From assembly GCA_964364925.1 (NCBI GenBank), contig CAYIOB010000008.1, positions 1-23,098 on the forward strand: a stretch of DNA of 23,098 nt. Reading direction: 5' to 3'. Below are positions 14,318 to 21,303 of this stretch, one piece after another; position 1 is the first letter of the stretch, and the number at the start of each line of letters is the position of its first letter. The translations under genes and the position numbers were made by a program. The notes under the pieces were generated by a model. That model did not search any database. It saw only the letters and a program-made list of their open reading frames with translations, and was not told the DNA's origin. The DNA comes from JAMCZC01 sp964364925. Its GTDB lineage: Bacteria; Patescibacteriota; Microgenomatia; Levybacterales; UBA12049.

Positions 14318-15160
14318 TTAACCCCAAGTGGTAAATAATATGAGGACGATAAATACAACTAATGCAACCCAAACGTATTCAACAATCACACTTTTGAAAA
14401 GTTTTTTATCAAACCAGGCCTGAGACAATCCGACAATACTGTAGAAAAGTCCGGTTAGAAAAAGCGCAATAACCGTAGGACTGCTAGGCCAAAACCACAA
14501 AAGAATCACAACTTCAAAAAGGCAAAGGGCTAAGGAGAAAACCCATAAAGCGTTTGCGAATAGTTTTCTCTCAAGCGAATAAATCCAGATAGAATTTAAG
14601 ACGAGAGGAAAACTGAAGCCAAAAATAAGAAGAAGCGTTAAAACAACGTTTATATGAAAAGTAAAAATTACATTAGCAAGAAAAAAGTAGGACAAAAGAG
14701 TTAATGTAAACACAACCGTTCTCGCGCTTGATAAAAGAGCTATCGTACGAACCGCGGACACGATAAAAATATTTTGACTTAAAAAAAGTGAATAAAGACC
14801 TAACGCGTATAAGGAAGTCATAGCAATTCTTGTTAAAAGGCGCGCCGGAACAAGAAAGTAAAAAAGTCCGAAAGCAAGACTATAAAAAAACGGCAGTATA
14901 AAAATCTGCGGCCAAAAATTATCTTTTAAATCTTCCTTCAGGGATAAAAACAAAAAAATGTCGGTTATGATAGAAAGCCCAATAATTATATAGAGTGCGG
15001 ATTTGCCTAAAAAATATTCTGTTATAAAAAGTCCGAGGGAAAGGAGGATTACCGAAACTATCAGCCGCTGTCTTTTGTTTAAAATCTTAAACTTATTCAA
15101 TCTGTTACGGGTAATACGTGAAAAACCTTTATATGTAGATTTATTTCTGCCGTTAATCAT
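14318..15160 (-). CDS. Polytopic membrane protein of unknown function
   Basis: The 280-residue protein has a basic cytoplasmic N-terminus (about 1-32, many Lys/Arg) followed by roughly eight hydrophobic segments up to the C-terminus. No catalytic or transport motif is recognised, and the loops are short. Its ATG overlaps the yebC stop in ATGA (15157-15160), so it is almost certainly co-transcribed and translationally coupled with yebC. The link to YebC may be merely organisational. The gene is followed by the large non-coding region. Confidence 0.8.
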   Translation of the reverse strand: MINGRNKSTYKGFSRITRNRLNKFKILNKRQRLIVSVILLSLGLFITEYFLGKSALYIIIGLSIITDIFLFLSLKEDLKDNFWPQIFILPFFYSLAFGLFYFLVPARLLTRIAMTSLYALGLYSLFLSQNIFIVSAVRTIALLSSARTVVFTLTLLSYFFLANVIFTFHINVVLTLLLIFGFSFPLVLNSIWIYSLERKLFANALWVFSLALCLFEVVILLWFWPSSPTVIALFLTGLFYSIVGLSQAWFDKKLFKSVIVEYVWVALVVFIVLILFTTWG

Positions 15161-15888
15161 AAACTAACATCCATATTTGAGTATACTTTTTGTACATCAT
15201 CCAATTCTTCTAAAGTGTTTAAAAATGCCTCTATTTTGTCAGACTTCTCCTTATCTGTAATTTCCATCACAACGACCGGCTGCCTAACTAAACTTGCCTC
15301 AACTACTTCTAAACCCTTTGATATGAGAGTATCTTTTACTTTGGTAAGATCCGGTAAATCGGTATAAATAAATATCTCGTCTCCTGCGTCTTCCAAATCC
15401 TCCGCTCCGCTTTCAACTGCAATCGCAAAAATATCGTCGTAAGATTTATCCCCTTTTTTAACAATTATTTCTCCGACGTGTTTAAATTGATACGAAACCG
15501 ACCCGGGCTGTCCAAAACTTGCTCCCGCTTTGTGAAAAATACTTTTTATTTCGGAAGTTGTTCTCATTGGATTGTCTGTAAATGCTTCAACCATTACCGA
15601 CACTCCTCCCGGAGCAAAACCTTCGTAAATTACTTCTTCAAAATCCCCTGCTTGCTTGCCCTGAGCTCGCCGAAGGGCTCTTTCGATGTTGTCCTTAGGC
15701 ATATTCGCGGCTCTTGCGGCGTCGATAGAAAGCCTTAACCTAAAGTTGGAGTCGGGATCGGCTATTCCCCCACCCTGCTTTACGGCAATAGTTATAGCAT
15801 TTGATAATTTGGTAAAGGTTTTGCCGCGCTTTTGGTCGTTTATGCCCTTTTGTCTTTTAATTGATGACCATTTTGAGTGTCCGCTCAT
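15157..15888 (-). CDS. yebC: YebC/PmpR-family protein (TACO1 type)
   Basis: Members of this family act as DNA-binding regulators or help ribosomes through difficult sequences such as proline stretches. The protein has 243 residues from the canonical MSGHSKWSSIK start at 15888; an in-frame ATG 15 nt upstream (15903) would add MVVFF and lies upstream of the predicted -10. Family hallmarks include GKTFTKLSNAI, NFRLRLSIDAARAANMPKDN, EVIYEGFAPGG and DNPMRTTSEIKSIFHKAG. After NIERALRR the sequence AQGKQ replaces the usual GTG-type segment; it is encoded by a palindrome (15658-15678). A membrane protein gene overlaps its stop by 4 nt. Confidence 0.95.
   Translation of the reverse strand: MSGHSKWSSIKRQKGINDQKRGKTFTKLSNAITIAVKQGGGIADPDSNFRLRLSIDAARAANMPKDNIERALRRAQGKQAGDFEEVIYEGFAPGGVSVMVEAFTDNPMRTTSEIKSIFHKAGASFGQPGSVSYQFKHVGEIIVKKGDKSYDDIFAIAVESGAEDLEDAGDEIFIYTDLPDLTKVKDTLISKGLEVVEASLVRQPVVVMEITDKEKSDKIEAFLNTLEELDDVQKVYSNMDVSL
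15658..15678. repeat. Intragenic palindromic repeat in yebC
   Basis: GCCCTGAGCTCGCCGAAGGGC ends in GCCCT/AGGGC arms. It resembles the pepA copy at 22040-22061 (GCCCTGAACTTGTTGAACGGGC). Confidence 0.55.
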
Positions 15889-15980
15889 AAAAAATACTAC
15901 CAATACTTACCAATACTACCAATAACTCAATATTTAAATATTTGTAGTATTTGAAATTTGTAGTATTTGTAGTATTTGAT
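15889..15980. repeat. Inverted array of AATACTAC / GTAGTATT units
   Basis: Left half: AATACTAC at 15893-15900 and 15912-15919, plus a variant AATACTTAC between them. Right half: GTAGTATT at 15944-15951, 15960-15967 and 15969-15976. The centre is the perfect palindrome AATATTTAAATATT (15929-15942). The array sits between divergent yebC and the TPR gene and overlaps the yebC promoter. Confidence 0.75.
15894..15922 (-). promoter_or_regulatory. yebC promoter built from repeat units
   Basis: On the - strand TTGGTA (15922-15917), a 17-nt spacer and TAGTAT (15899-15894) preceded by TGG (extended -10). The ATG follows after 5 nt (15888). The -35-like and -10-like boxes are parts of the GTAGTATT repeat units. 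Confidence 0.5.
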
Positions 15981-15997
15981 ATTATACCTTTTCTACC

Positions 15998-16027
15998 TTG
16001 ACTTTTGCAATTGATTTGTAGTAAAAT
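15998..16027 (+). promoter_or_regulatory. Promoter of the TPR gene
   Basis: TTGACT (15998-16003), an 18-nt spacer and TAAAAT (16022-16027). The start would be near 16034, giving a leader of about 18 nt without a Shine-Dalgarno site. Confidence 0.5.
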
Positions 16028-16051
16028 TTTCCAATCGATTTTATCTCCTAA

Positions 16052-16780
16052 ATGACGTCTTTAAAATTGCAAGCAATACAAACAGCATTAACCGGTGATT
16101 GGAAAAACGCTATTAGTTTAAACAAAAAACTTCTTGATGAAAATCCTCAGAATATTGATACCCTAAACCGCTTGGCTCTTGCCTACGCTATTTCCGGCAG
16201 AGCAAAAGATGCAAAAGATACCTATCAAAAAGTTTTAGATATTGATCCTTTAAATCCAATTGCGCTTAAAAACGCCAAAAGATTAAAAGAAAAAACATTT
16301 TCAGCCAATAAAACCGGCAACACAGCTTTGCAAATAAGCAATAACTTTTTGGAAGAAACAGGAAAAACCAAAGTGATTGAACTGGTTAATACTGCCCAAC
16401 CGAAGATTATCCAAGCCCTAAGGACGGGACAATTTGTTTTTCTTTCTATAAAAAGATCAAGAATCTTTGTTCTTGCCAACGAAAATCAATACATTGGAGT
16501 TTTGCCCGACGACATAGGAAAAAGACTTATTAAGTTTTTAAAAAGCGGAAATAAATACGATGCCTATATCAAATCCGCCAATCCCCACCATGTTGTTATT
16601 TTTATCAAAGAAACAAAAAGATCTTCCCGCTACAAAGACCGTCCGTCATTTTTAGGCGCTGGTGATGCAGCTCTTGCCTTTGACAAAAACGGCAAAATAA
16701 AAAACAGCGTTAAAAAACAAGCTGAGGCTGAAAAAGAAGAAGACGCGGAAGATTACGAATCGGAAGAAGAAGCAGAATGA
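16052..16780 (+). CDS. TPR protein with possible HIRAN-like domain
   Basis: The 242-residue protein begins with two or three tetratricopeptide-like helical pairs (about 5-75; NIDTLNRLALAYAISGRAKDAKDTYQKVLDIDP is typical). A second part (about 125-195) contains FVFLSIKRSRIFVLA, then YIGVLPDDIGKRLIKFLKSGNKYDAYI, recalling the G-x-LP…L…G pattern of HIRAN-type nucleic-acid-binding domains; this is by eye and uncertain. The last 30 residues are an acidic tail, almost all Glu, Asp and Lys. No signal or membrane segment is seen, so it is cytosolic. Its 3' end overlaps the convergent 54-residue gene by 28 nt. Confidence 0.82.
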   Translation: MTSLKLQAIQTALTGDWKNAISLNKKLLDENPQNIDTLNRLALAYAISGRAKDAKDTYQKVLDIDPLNPIALKNAKRLKEKTFSANKTGNTALQISNNFLEETGKTKVIELVNTAQPKIIQALRTGQFVFLSIKRSRIFVLANENQYIGVLPDDIGKRLIKFLKSGNKYDAYIKSANPHHVVIFIKETKRSSRYKDRPSFLGAGDAALAFDKNGKIKNSVKKQAEAEKEEDAEDYESEEEAE

Positions 16781-16917
16781 CTCTGGAAAATTACCCTGTT
16801 TTTATTAAGCTTTTTTCTTAACTTATCAACATCCGGTTCTGAATTTACCCCTCTTAACGACCACGTGGCCAGAAGAATTGAAATTACCGCAATTATCAAA
16901 ATAATCTGTAAAAACAT
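16753..16917 (-). CDS. Small membrane protein, 54 residues
   Basis: A small ORF with one hydrophobic N-terminal helix (FLQIILIIAVISILLATW, residues 2-19), followed by a charged tail (PDVDKLRKKLNKNRVIFQ). It lies 62 nt downstream of the LytR_C gene on the same strand and overlaps the convergent TPR gene by 28 nt. The hydrophobic-then-basic pattern is typical of real single-pass small proteins. No Shine-Dalgarno site is evident. No function is assigned. Confidence 0.55.
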   Translation of the reverse strand: MFLQIILIIAVISILLATWSLRGVNSEPDVDKLRKKLNKNRVIFQSHSASSSDS

Positions 16918-16979
16918 ATAATTTAGAACCTAAAAATAAAAATTAATGATCAGTAAATTAACTATGAACTATGAACCAT

Positions 16980-17780
16980 TTAAAACCTAAGGTTTCTTAA
17001 ACTATCTTTACCGATAATTATTGTAACATCTGAAATGTCTCTTTGGGAAGACTTAATCGGTTTTACCTTCAAAAATGAAGCCAGTCTTTTAACCGTGTAA
17101 CTTAAGTCGCCCGAGTATAAAATCTGAGAGTTATCTTGAGGTTTATCCGCAGACGAAACCAAAACTATATCTCCGCCTATATTGGTAACAAGAAACGCCA
17201 GTCTATTTGCCAATCCATAAACCTGAGTAGCATTAATAATCTCTATCGTTGTTTTTTCATTTGCTATTGCCGAGTCTATAAAAAAAGATGAAACAAAAGC
17301 ATTAATAGTCATAGTATCACTGCTTAAAGCATCTCTTTGGTAAATAAAATCTATAGGAACATCTTTAGCAAAAAGCCAAAGTCTTAAGGCGTCAATAATT
17401 GTTAGGCTGGTATCTTGATCGCTGTAATGAAATAAAATTCTCGACATATCGGACGCAAGATTTTTCTTATCAATTATCATCTTGTTTGTCTTAAGCGTTG
17501 CATCTATGGGAAGACCTATATATTGACTTATATTGTGATTAGAGAATTTACCTTTCAAATTAATAACCGCAATCGAATGGGTTGCCGGTGAAAAAGAAAC
17601 AACCGAAACTTGAGTATCTTGAAATATACCTACATTAAATCTATTTTGACCGTCAAAACTGCTATTTTTTATTAAAATTAGAGTTTTTACGGCAATTGAC
17701 ATTGAAATTAAAAAGAATACTAAAGCACAAAAAATAATAGCAATATTTAAGGTTTTACCTGGCTGTTTTTTTCGCTTCAT
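16980..17780 (-). CDS. Membrane-anchored LytR_C-domain protein
   Basis: The 266-residue protein has one N-terminal membrane helix (about 12-37) with a Lys/Arg-rich cytoplasmic start and an extracellular remainder. The C-terminal part (about 177-257) matches the LytR_C domain: TTIEIINATQVYGLANRLAFLV, then DVTIIIGKDSL at the end. The middle (about 45-170) is not convincingly a LytR-CpsA-Psr catalytic domain; the usual Arg/Asp-rich active-site motifs were not found. LytR_C domains occur in cell-envelope proteins. Its start lies 8 nt after the stop of a 45-residue gene with a perfect Shine-Dalgarno site, so the two are probably one operon. Confidence 0.82.
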   Translation of the reverse strand: MKRKKQPGKTLNIAIIFCALVFFLISMSIAVKTLILIKNSSFDGQNRFNVGIFQDTQVSVVSFSPATHSIAVINLKGKFSNHNISQYIGLPIDATLKTNKMIIDKKNLASDMSRILFHYSDQDTSLTIIDALRLWLFAKDVPIDFIYQRDALSSDTMTINAFVSSFFIDSAIANEKTTIEIINATQVYGLANRLAFLVTNIGGDIVLVSSADKPQDNSQILYSGDLSYTVKRLASFLKVKPIKSSQRDISDVTIIIGKDSLRNLRF

Positions 17781-17788
17781 AAAGGTGT

Positions 17789-17926
17789 TTAGTAGTCTTT
17801 CTTCTTTTTTGATACTATTTCAGGCATTTGAAATACAGGAGAACCTCCGATAGGAATATTTTTTGTTGTTTTATCTTTTTTAGGTTTTTTCTTTTCCCCC
17901 TTATAGAAACCTCCGAAACTTCCCAT
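17789..17926 (-). CDS. Small basic protein, 45 residues, strong RBS
   Basis: The protein begins MGSFGGFYKGEKKKPKKDKT and ends EIVSKKKKDY. It is very rich in lysine, with Gly/Phe at the N-terminus and GGSPVFQMPEIV near the C-terminus, and has no membrane segment. It is supported by a perfect AAGGAGGTGG (17931-17940) just upstream of the ATG and by its 8-nt spacing to the LytR_C gene. A TTGACA-based promoter lies upstream. It may bind nucleic acid or acidic polymers, which is speculation from charge alone. Confidence 0.75.
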   Translation of the reverse strand: MGSFGGFYKGEKKKPKKDKTTKNIPIGGSPVFQMPEIVSKKKKDY

Positions 17927-17930
17927 AAAA

Positions 17931-17940
17931 CCACCTCCTT
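17931..17940 (-). promoter_or_regulatory. Perfect Shine-Dalgarno site of the 45-residue gene
   Basis: AAGGAGGTGG on the - strand, 4 nt before the ATG at 17926. It is the only consensus site of this kind I see in the window and decides this start. Confidence 0.85.
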
Positions 17941-17945
17941 AATAT

Positions 17946-17974
17946 ACTAAATAACATTTTGGCCTTCGTGTCAA
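17946..17974 (-). promoter_or_regulatory. Promoter of the 45-residue / LytR_C operon
   Basis: TTGACA (17974-17969) with a 17-nt spacer to TTTAGT (17951-17946); TATTTA slightly upstream is an alternative -10. The start would fall close upstream of the Shine-Dalgarno site, giving a short leadered message. Confidence 0.45.
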
Positions 17975-18008
17975 TATTTTTTGTACATTCGATGCGACTC
18001 AGAGTTTA

Positions 18009-18767
18009 TCAACTGATTACCTTGCTCAATTCTTCAGGCAAAGGAGACTCTAACGAGATTTGCTTATGAGTTTTAGGATGCATAAATGAAATTTTGTGCG
18101 CATGCAAAAAAACACGGTTAAGAACTTTTCTGTCGTCTCTTGAAGTTTTTCTTCCGGCATACAAAAAATCAGCAAAAATAGGATGATTAAAATGCTTTAA
18201 GTGAACTCTTATCTGGTGGGTTCTTCCGGTTTCCGGATAAAGTTCCAGGAGGCTCATCGGCTCCTCTTTTTTTCCCGGTACCAAATACTTAATACTTAAT
18301 ACTTTATACTTCGTAACCGCTTCCCTACCGCCTGCCAAAACCCCAAACTTTTTTCTGTTCCAAGGCAGTCTTCCGACAGGCACACTTATTTCTCCTCTCT
18401 CCGGCACAACTTTCCCGTGGCAAAGCGCAAGATAAGTTTTTTTTATAACTCTTTCTTTAAACTGTTTTTGCAGATTTTCAAAAGCCTGAAGGGTTTTGGC
18501 AGCAAGTAAAATTCCCGAAGTTTCTTTATCAAGCCTATGAACTATTCCGCTTCTTTTATAAAAATCCGACTCCTCGTCAATTCTGAACTCTGCCCGCTCC
18601 GCTTCGCTTGTCGAGGCTGGGGAACTCTGAATTCTGAATTTACTGTCCAGCCAATCCTGTACCGTTTCCTCCCCTATTGTAGTATCGGACCGATTAACAG
18701 TTATTCCCGCGGGCTTATCCAAAACTAAAACGTCATCGTCCTCGTAAATTATTTTAATGTTACTCAT
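18009..18767 (-). CDS. RluA/RluD-family pseudouridine synthase
   Basis: The enzyme isomerises uridine to pseudouridine in rRNA or tRNA. The catalytic motif HRLDKETSGILL contains Asp80, and later family motifs are present: KTYLAL, GRLPW, ETGRTHQIRVHLKHFNHPIFAD. At 252 residues it lacks the N-terminal S4 RNA-binding domain of RluD/RluC proper, so the exact target is not assigned. About 17 residues between positions 44 and 63 (SSPASTSEAERAEF) are an in-frame insertion bounded by the 9-bp direct repeat AATTCTGAA (18579-18587 and 18630-18638). Its ATG overlaps the lgt-like stop in ATGA, making it the last gene of the pepA operon. Confidence 0.92.
   Translation of the reverse strand: MSNIKIIYEDDDVLVLDKPAGITVNRSDTTIGEETVQDWLDSKFRIQSSPASTSEAERAEFRIDEESDFYKRSGIVHRLDKETSGILLAAKTLQAFENLQKQFKERVIKKTYLALCHGKVVPERGEISVPVGRLPWNRKKFGVLAGGREAVTKYKVLSIKYLVPGKKEEPMSLLELYPETGRTHQIRVHLKHFNHPIFADFLYAGRKTSRDDRKVLNRVFLHAHKISFMHPKTHKQISLESPLPEELSKVIS
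18579..18638. repeat. In-frame insertion bounded by a 9-bp direct repeat
   Basis: AATTCTGAA lies at 18579-18587 and 18630-18638, a period of 51 bp (17 codons). Between them is a GC-richer segment (CCCGCTCCGCTTCGCTTGTC and following) inside the AT-rich pseudouridine synthase gene. The pattern looks like a small insertion with target duplication. Confidence 0.6.
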
Positions 18768-19456
18768 TTCAAAACTCTTTTCTTCCCCACTATCTCCTGT
18801 TTTAAAATAAACGCAACCGAAACAATAAAAAGAACAAGTATGGTAAAATTTTCTAAAGATATCATGTTAAAACTTTTGAAGTTTGAAATAATTCCCGATA
18901 AAAAAGTGACTATTGAGAAATAAAGCAAAAAGATTGTTCCAAGGCTTCCGTTTTTAATTGTTCCCCTAAAAGAAGCAGACAGGGCAACTTTTATAAAAAT
19001 AATAAAAAGGATTGAATAAATTAAAAAGGAAAAAATAAAAGTCGGAAAATAACTTTTACCCGCCAAAATAAAAAATCCTAAGAATCCTATGGGAAGACAG
19101 CTTAAAAATGCAACCGCAAAAAAATCAAATATTTTTGCAACCGGGAGCTTTTGACTTTTAGCATAAGCTGTTAAAAAAATTGAGCCTCCCAAAACTCCCC
19201 CAAGCAAGGAAAGACCGGGAAAATACGGAAAAAGTAAAAAACCTAAAGGGCTAAAAAAAACTTCTCGGGGATAAAAAATTACGTAGAAAAATCTGGCAAA
19301 AAAAAGCGCGGCAAGCGCTGTTAGAAATGCCGTATTGAAAACTTTATCCATTGGCATATCTTTTCTGATAATTATCAAATCGTCGTTAGCCAAAAAATAA
19401 AGACTAAACAGAAATATAAAAAAACAAATAATAAGAACAAAAATTAACAAATGCAT
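18764..19456 (-). CDS. Lgt-like membrane protein lacking catalytic residues
   Basis: The 230-residue protein has about seven membrane segments. The region GLSLLGGVLGGS (about 80-91), then AKSQKLPVAKIFDFFAVAFL and LPIGFLGFFILAG, follows the order and spacing of prolipoprotein diacylglyceryl transferase (Lgt): SxHGGxxGG, the LPxxxxxD helix and GRxGNFxNG. The residues needed for catalysis in Lgt are changed: the His of FHGG is Leu, and the Arg and Asn of GRxGNFxNG are Phe and others. It therefore probably does not modify lipoproteins, or does so by other residues. It lies 3 nt after the MFS gene and overlaps the pseudouridine synthase start. Confidence 0.65.
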   Translation of the reverse strand: MHLLIFVLIICFFIFLFSLYFLANDDLIIIRKDMPMDKVFNTAFLTALAALFFARFFYVIFYPREVFFSPLGFLLFPYFPGLSLLGGVLGGSIFLTAYAKSQKLPVAKIFDFFAVAFLSCLPIGFLGFFILAGKSYFPTFIFSFLIYSILFIIFIKVALSASFRGTIKNGSLGTIFLLYFSIVTFLSGIISNFKSFNMISLENFTILVLFIVSVAFILKQEIVGKKRVLK

Positions 19457-19459
19457 ATC

Positions 19460-20740
19460 TTACTTTCCTTTAGAAAAAACAATACGAAACCCCGCAATAA
19501 CAAGAACGATTACACCAATTCCCGTTAGTACTCCCTTAATTCCAATTAAATCGGCAAGGCTTCCAACCAAAATTATTGGCAGAAGCGAAAATAAACCGAC
19601 CAAAGTACTCAACGCTCCATAAACTTTACCTCTAAATTCATCCGAAGTTTCTTCTTGCAAAATTGTATTGGCCGGAACAAAAACTAAAGCATTTGCAATT
19701 CCCATTACAAAAGCCAAGACAATCATAATATGAAAAGTATTTATTTTTAAAAAATAAGGAAGATATATATTTATTGCCTGAACGATTTCCCTTGATTCAA
19801 CCTTTGAACCATAAGGAAGCAAAAGAATGGATAAACCCAGTAAAACTAAACCTATTTTCGTAATCCTCTCTTTTGAAGCATTATGAAAAAAACTTCCTAA
19901 TAAAACAGCTGCCAAAGCCATACCGATAATTGCAGGAGTTACAAAAAGAAACGGAAAATCTTCTACCCTTATTCTTAAAACGTGCTGTGCATAACCGGGG
20001 CCCATAACCGCCAGAACTAAAATAATTACCTGCGCCAGAGTCAAAAGAAAAAGTGCTCTATAAATTACCTTTGTTTTTGCCATTATTGAAATTGCAAGCT
20101 TTATTTCTTTAGCAAGGCTTACGTTTTCAATAACATCTTTTGCCGATAGCCTCTTTTTTTCAGGCTCTTTTACTTTAATAAGGGATGCGAAAAAAGCGCC
20201 GATTAGGAAAAGAAACGCAAAAACAAAAAAAACATTTGTTCTTCCAAAAATAAGAAGCACGGGTCCGGAAAGCGCATAGGCAACAAATATTGAACCGTAA
20301 ATACCGATACCAAAAAGCGCGTTGGCGGAGAGAAGCTGGTCTTTTCTAACCAGGCGCGGAATTATCGGAGTTTCCGCAGGAATAAAAAACTGCGTAATAA
20401 AAGCTACAGCAAACGTAACAATATATATAACAAAAATGTTAGTGTGCAAAAATGCAAGCGGCAACACACAGAAAGCGCGGAGAACGTTTGTTGTAAATAG
20501 GACTTTTTTTTTGTTTTTTTTATCAACAATCACTCCTGCCATTATTCCGAATAGTAACGACGGAAGAATAAACGAAAGAACAACTCCTGAAACAGCCGTA
20601 TTCGAGTTTGCCACTGTAAAAGCAACTATTACAAGAACAAAATTGAGCATGTTTATTGCCATTTGAGAAAAAATTTCCGATACCAAAAGGTAAAAAAAAG
20701 GCCGCACCGCAAGAACTTGTAGGATTTTGTTGTTCTTCAT
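19460..20740 (-). CDS. MFS transporter, about 12 membrane helices
   Basis: The 426-residue protein has about 12 hydrophobic segments in two halves, joined by a charged central loop (KVKEPEKKRLSAKDVIEN, about 190-207). The helix 2-3 loop AGVIVDKKNKKKVL and PRLVRKDQLLSANALFG match the MFS_3/EntS-like branch, and EFRGKVYGALSTL in the second half is also typical. These carriers are mostly exporters of drugs or small metabolites; the substrate cannot be told. It starts 5 nt after the efp stop, with no Shine-Dalgarno site, as part of the pepA operon. Confidence 0.9.
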   Translation of the reverse strand: MKNNKILQVLAVRPFFYLLVSEIFSQMAINMLNFVLVIVAFTVANSNTAVSGVVLSFILPSLLFGIMAGVIVDKKNKKKVLFTTNVLRAFCVLPLAFLHTNIFVIYIVTFAVAFITQFFIPAETPIIPRLVRKDQLLSANALFGIGIYGSIFVAYALSGPVLLIFGRTNVFFVFAFLFLIGAFFASLIKVKEPEKKRLSAKDVIENVSLAKEIKLAISIMAKTKVIYRALFLLTLAQVIILVLAVMGPGYAQHVLRIRVEDFPFLFVTPAIIGMALAAVLLGSFFHNASKERITKIGLVLLGLSILLLPYGSKVESREIVQAINIYLPYFLKINTFHIMIVLAFVMGIANALVFVPANTILQEETSDEFRGKVYGALSTLVGLFSLLPIILVGSLADLIGIKGVLTGIGVIVLVIAGFRIVFSKGK

Positions 20741-20745
20741 AAACT

Positions 20746-21303
20746 CTAGGCTTTTTCGCTGTAGGCTCCGGTTCTCGTATCAACCCGGATTCTGTGTCCC
20801 GTGTTAACAAAAAGGGGCACTTTAGTTTTTAAGCCATTTTCTAAAATTGCGTCTTTAAAAACATTCGTGGCGGAATTTCCTTTAATTCCGAGCGCCGTTT
20901 CGGAAACTTCAAATTCCATTTTTGGAGGAAGAGTAAGCGAAAGCGGTTCGTCTCCTAAAAAGCTGATTGAAAAATTGTGCCCTTCTTTTAAATAATCCTT
21001 TTCATAATCAATAAGTTTAAGCGGAACGCTTATTTGTTCAAAAGTCGAAAGATTCATAAAATACGCAGATTCTTCATCTTTATATAAATACTGAAGATCT
21101 TTCTTAAAAACATTAACGTTATTTACTTTTGCTCCGTTTATAAAGCTTTTATCAATAGTTGTACCTGTTCTTAGGTTTTTAACTTTTACTTTAATATTGG
21201 CGCTTCCCCGCCCCATTTTAATATGTTCGTAAGACAGAACTCCTAAAAGATTTCCATTTTCCTCAAAAATTGTTCCGGCTCTAAGATCTGTTACGGAAAT
21301 CAT
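20746..21303 (-). CDS. efp: Elongation factor P
   Basis: EF-P rescues ribosomes stalled at polyproline. The protein has 185 residues in three domains: a KOW-like N domain (1-65), and two OB domains (about 66-128 and 129-185; SxTALGIKGNSATNVFKDAILENG and the terminal VDTRTGAYSEKA are diagnostic). The tip loop that enters the peptidyl-transferase centre reads KMGRGSAN, with Arg32 where E. coli has the modified lysine. The start ATG at 21303 overlaps the pepA stop as ATGA, which rules out the longer frame starting at 21411. It has no Shine-Dalgarno site, so translation is probably coupled to pepA. Confidence 0.96.
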   Translation of the reverse strand: MISVTDLRAGTIFEENGNLLGVLSYEHIKMGRGSANIKVKVKNLRTGTTIDKSFINGAKVNNVNVFKKDLQYLYKDEESAYFMNLSTFEQISVPLKLIDYEKDYLKEGHNFSISFLGDEPLSLTLPPKMEFEVSETALGIKGNSATNVFKDAILENGLKTKVPLFVNTGHRIRVDTRTGAYSEKA

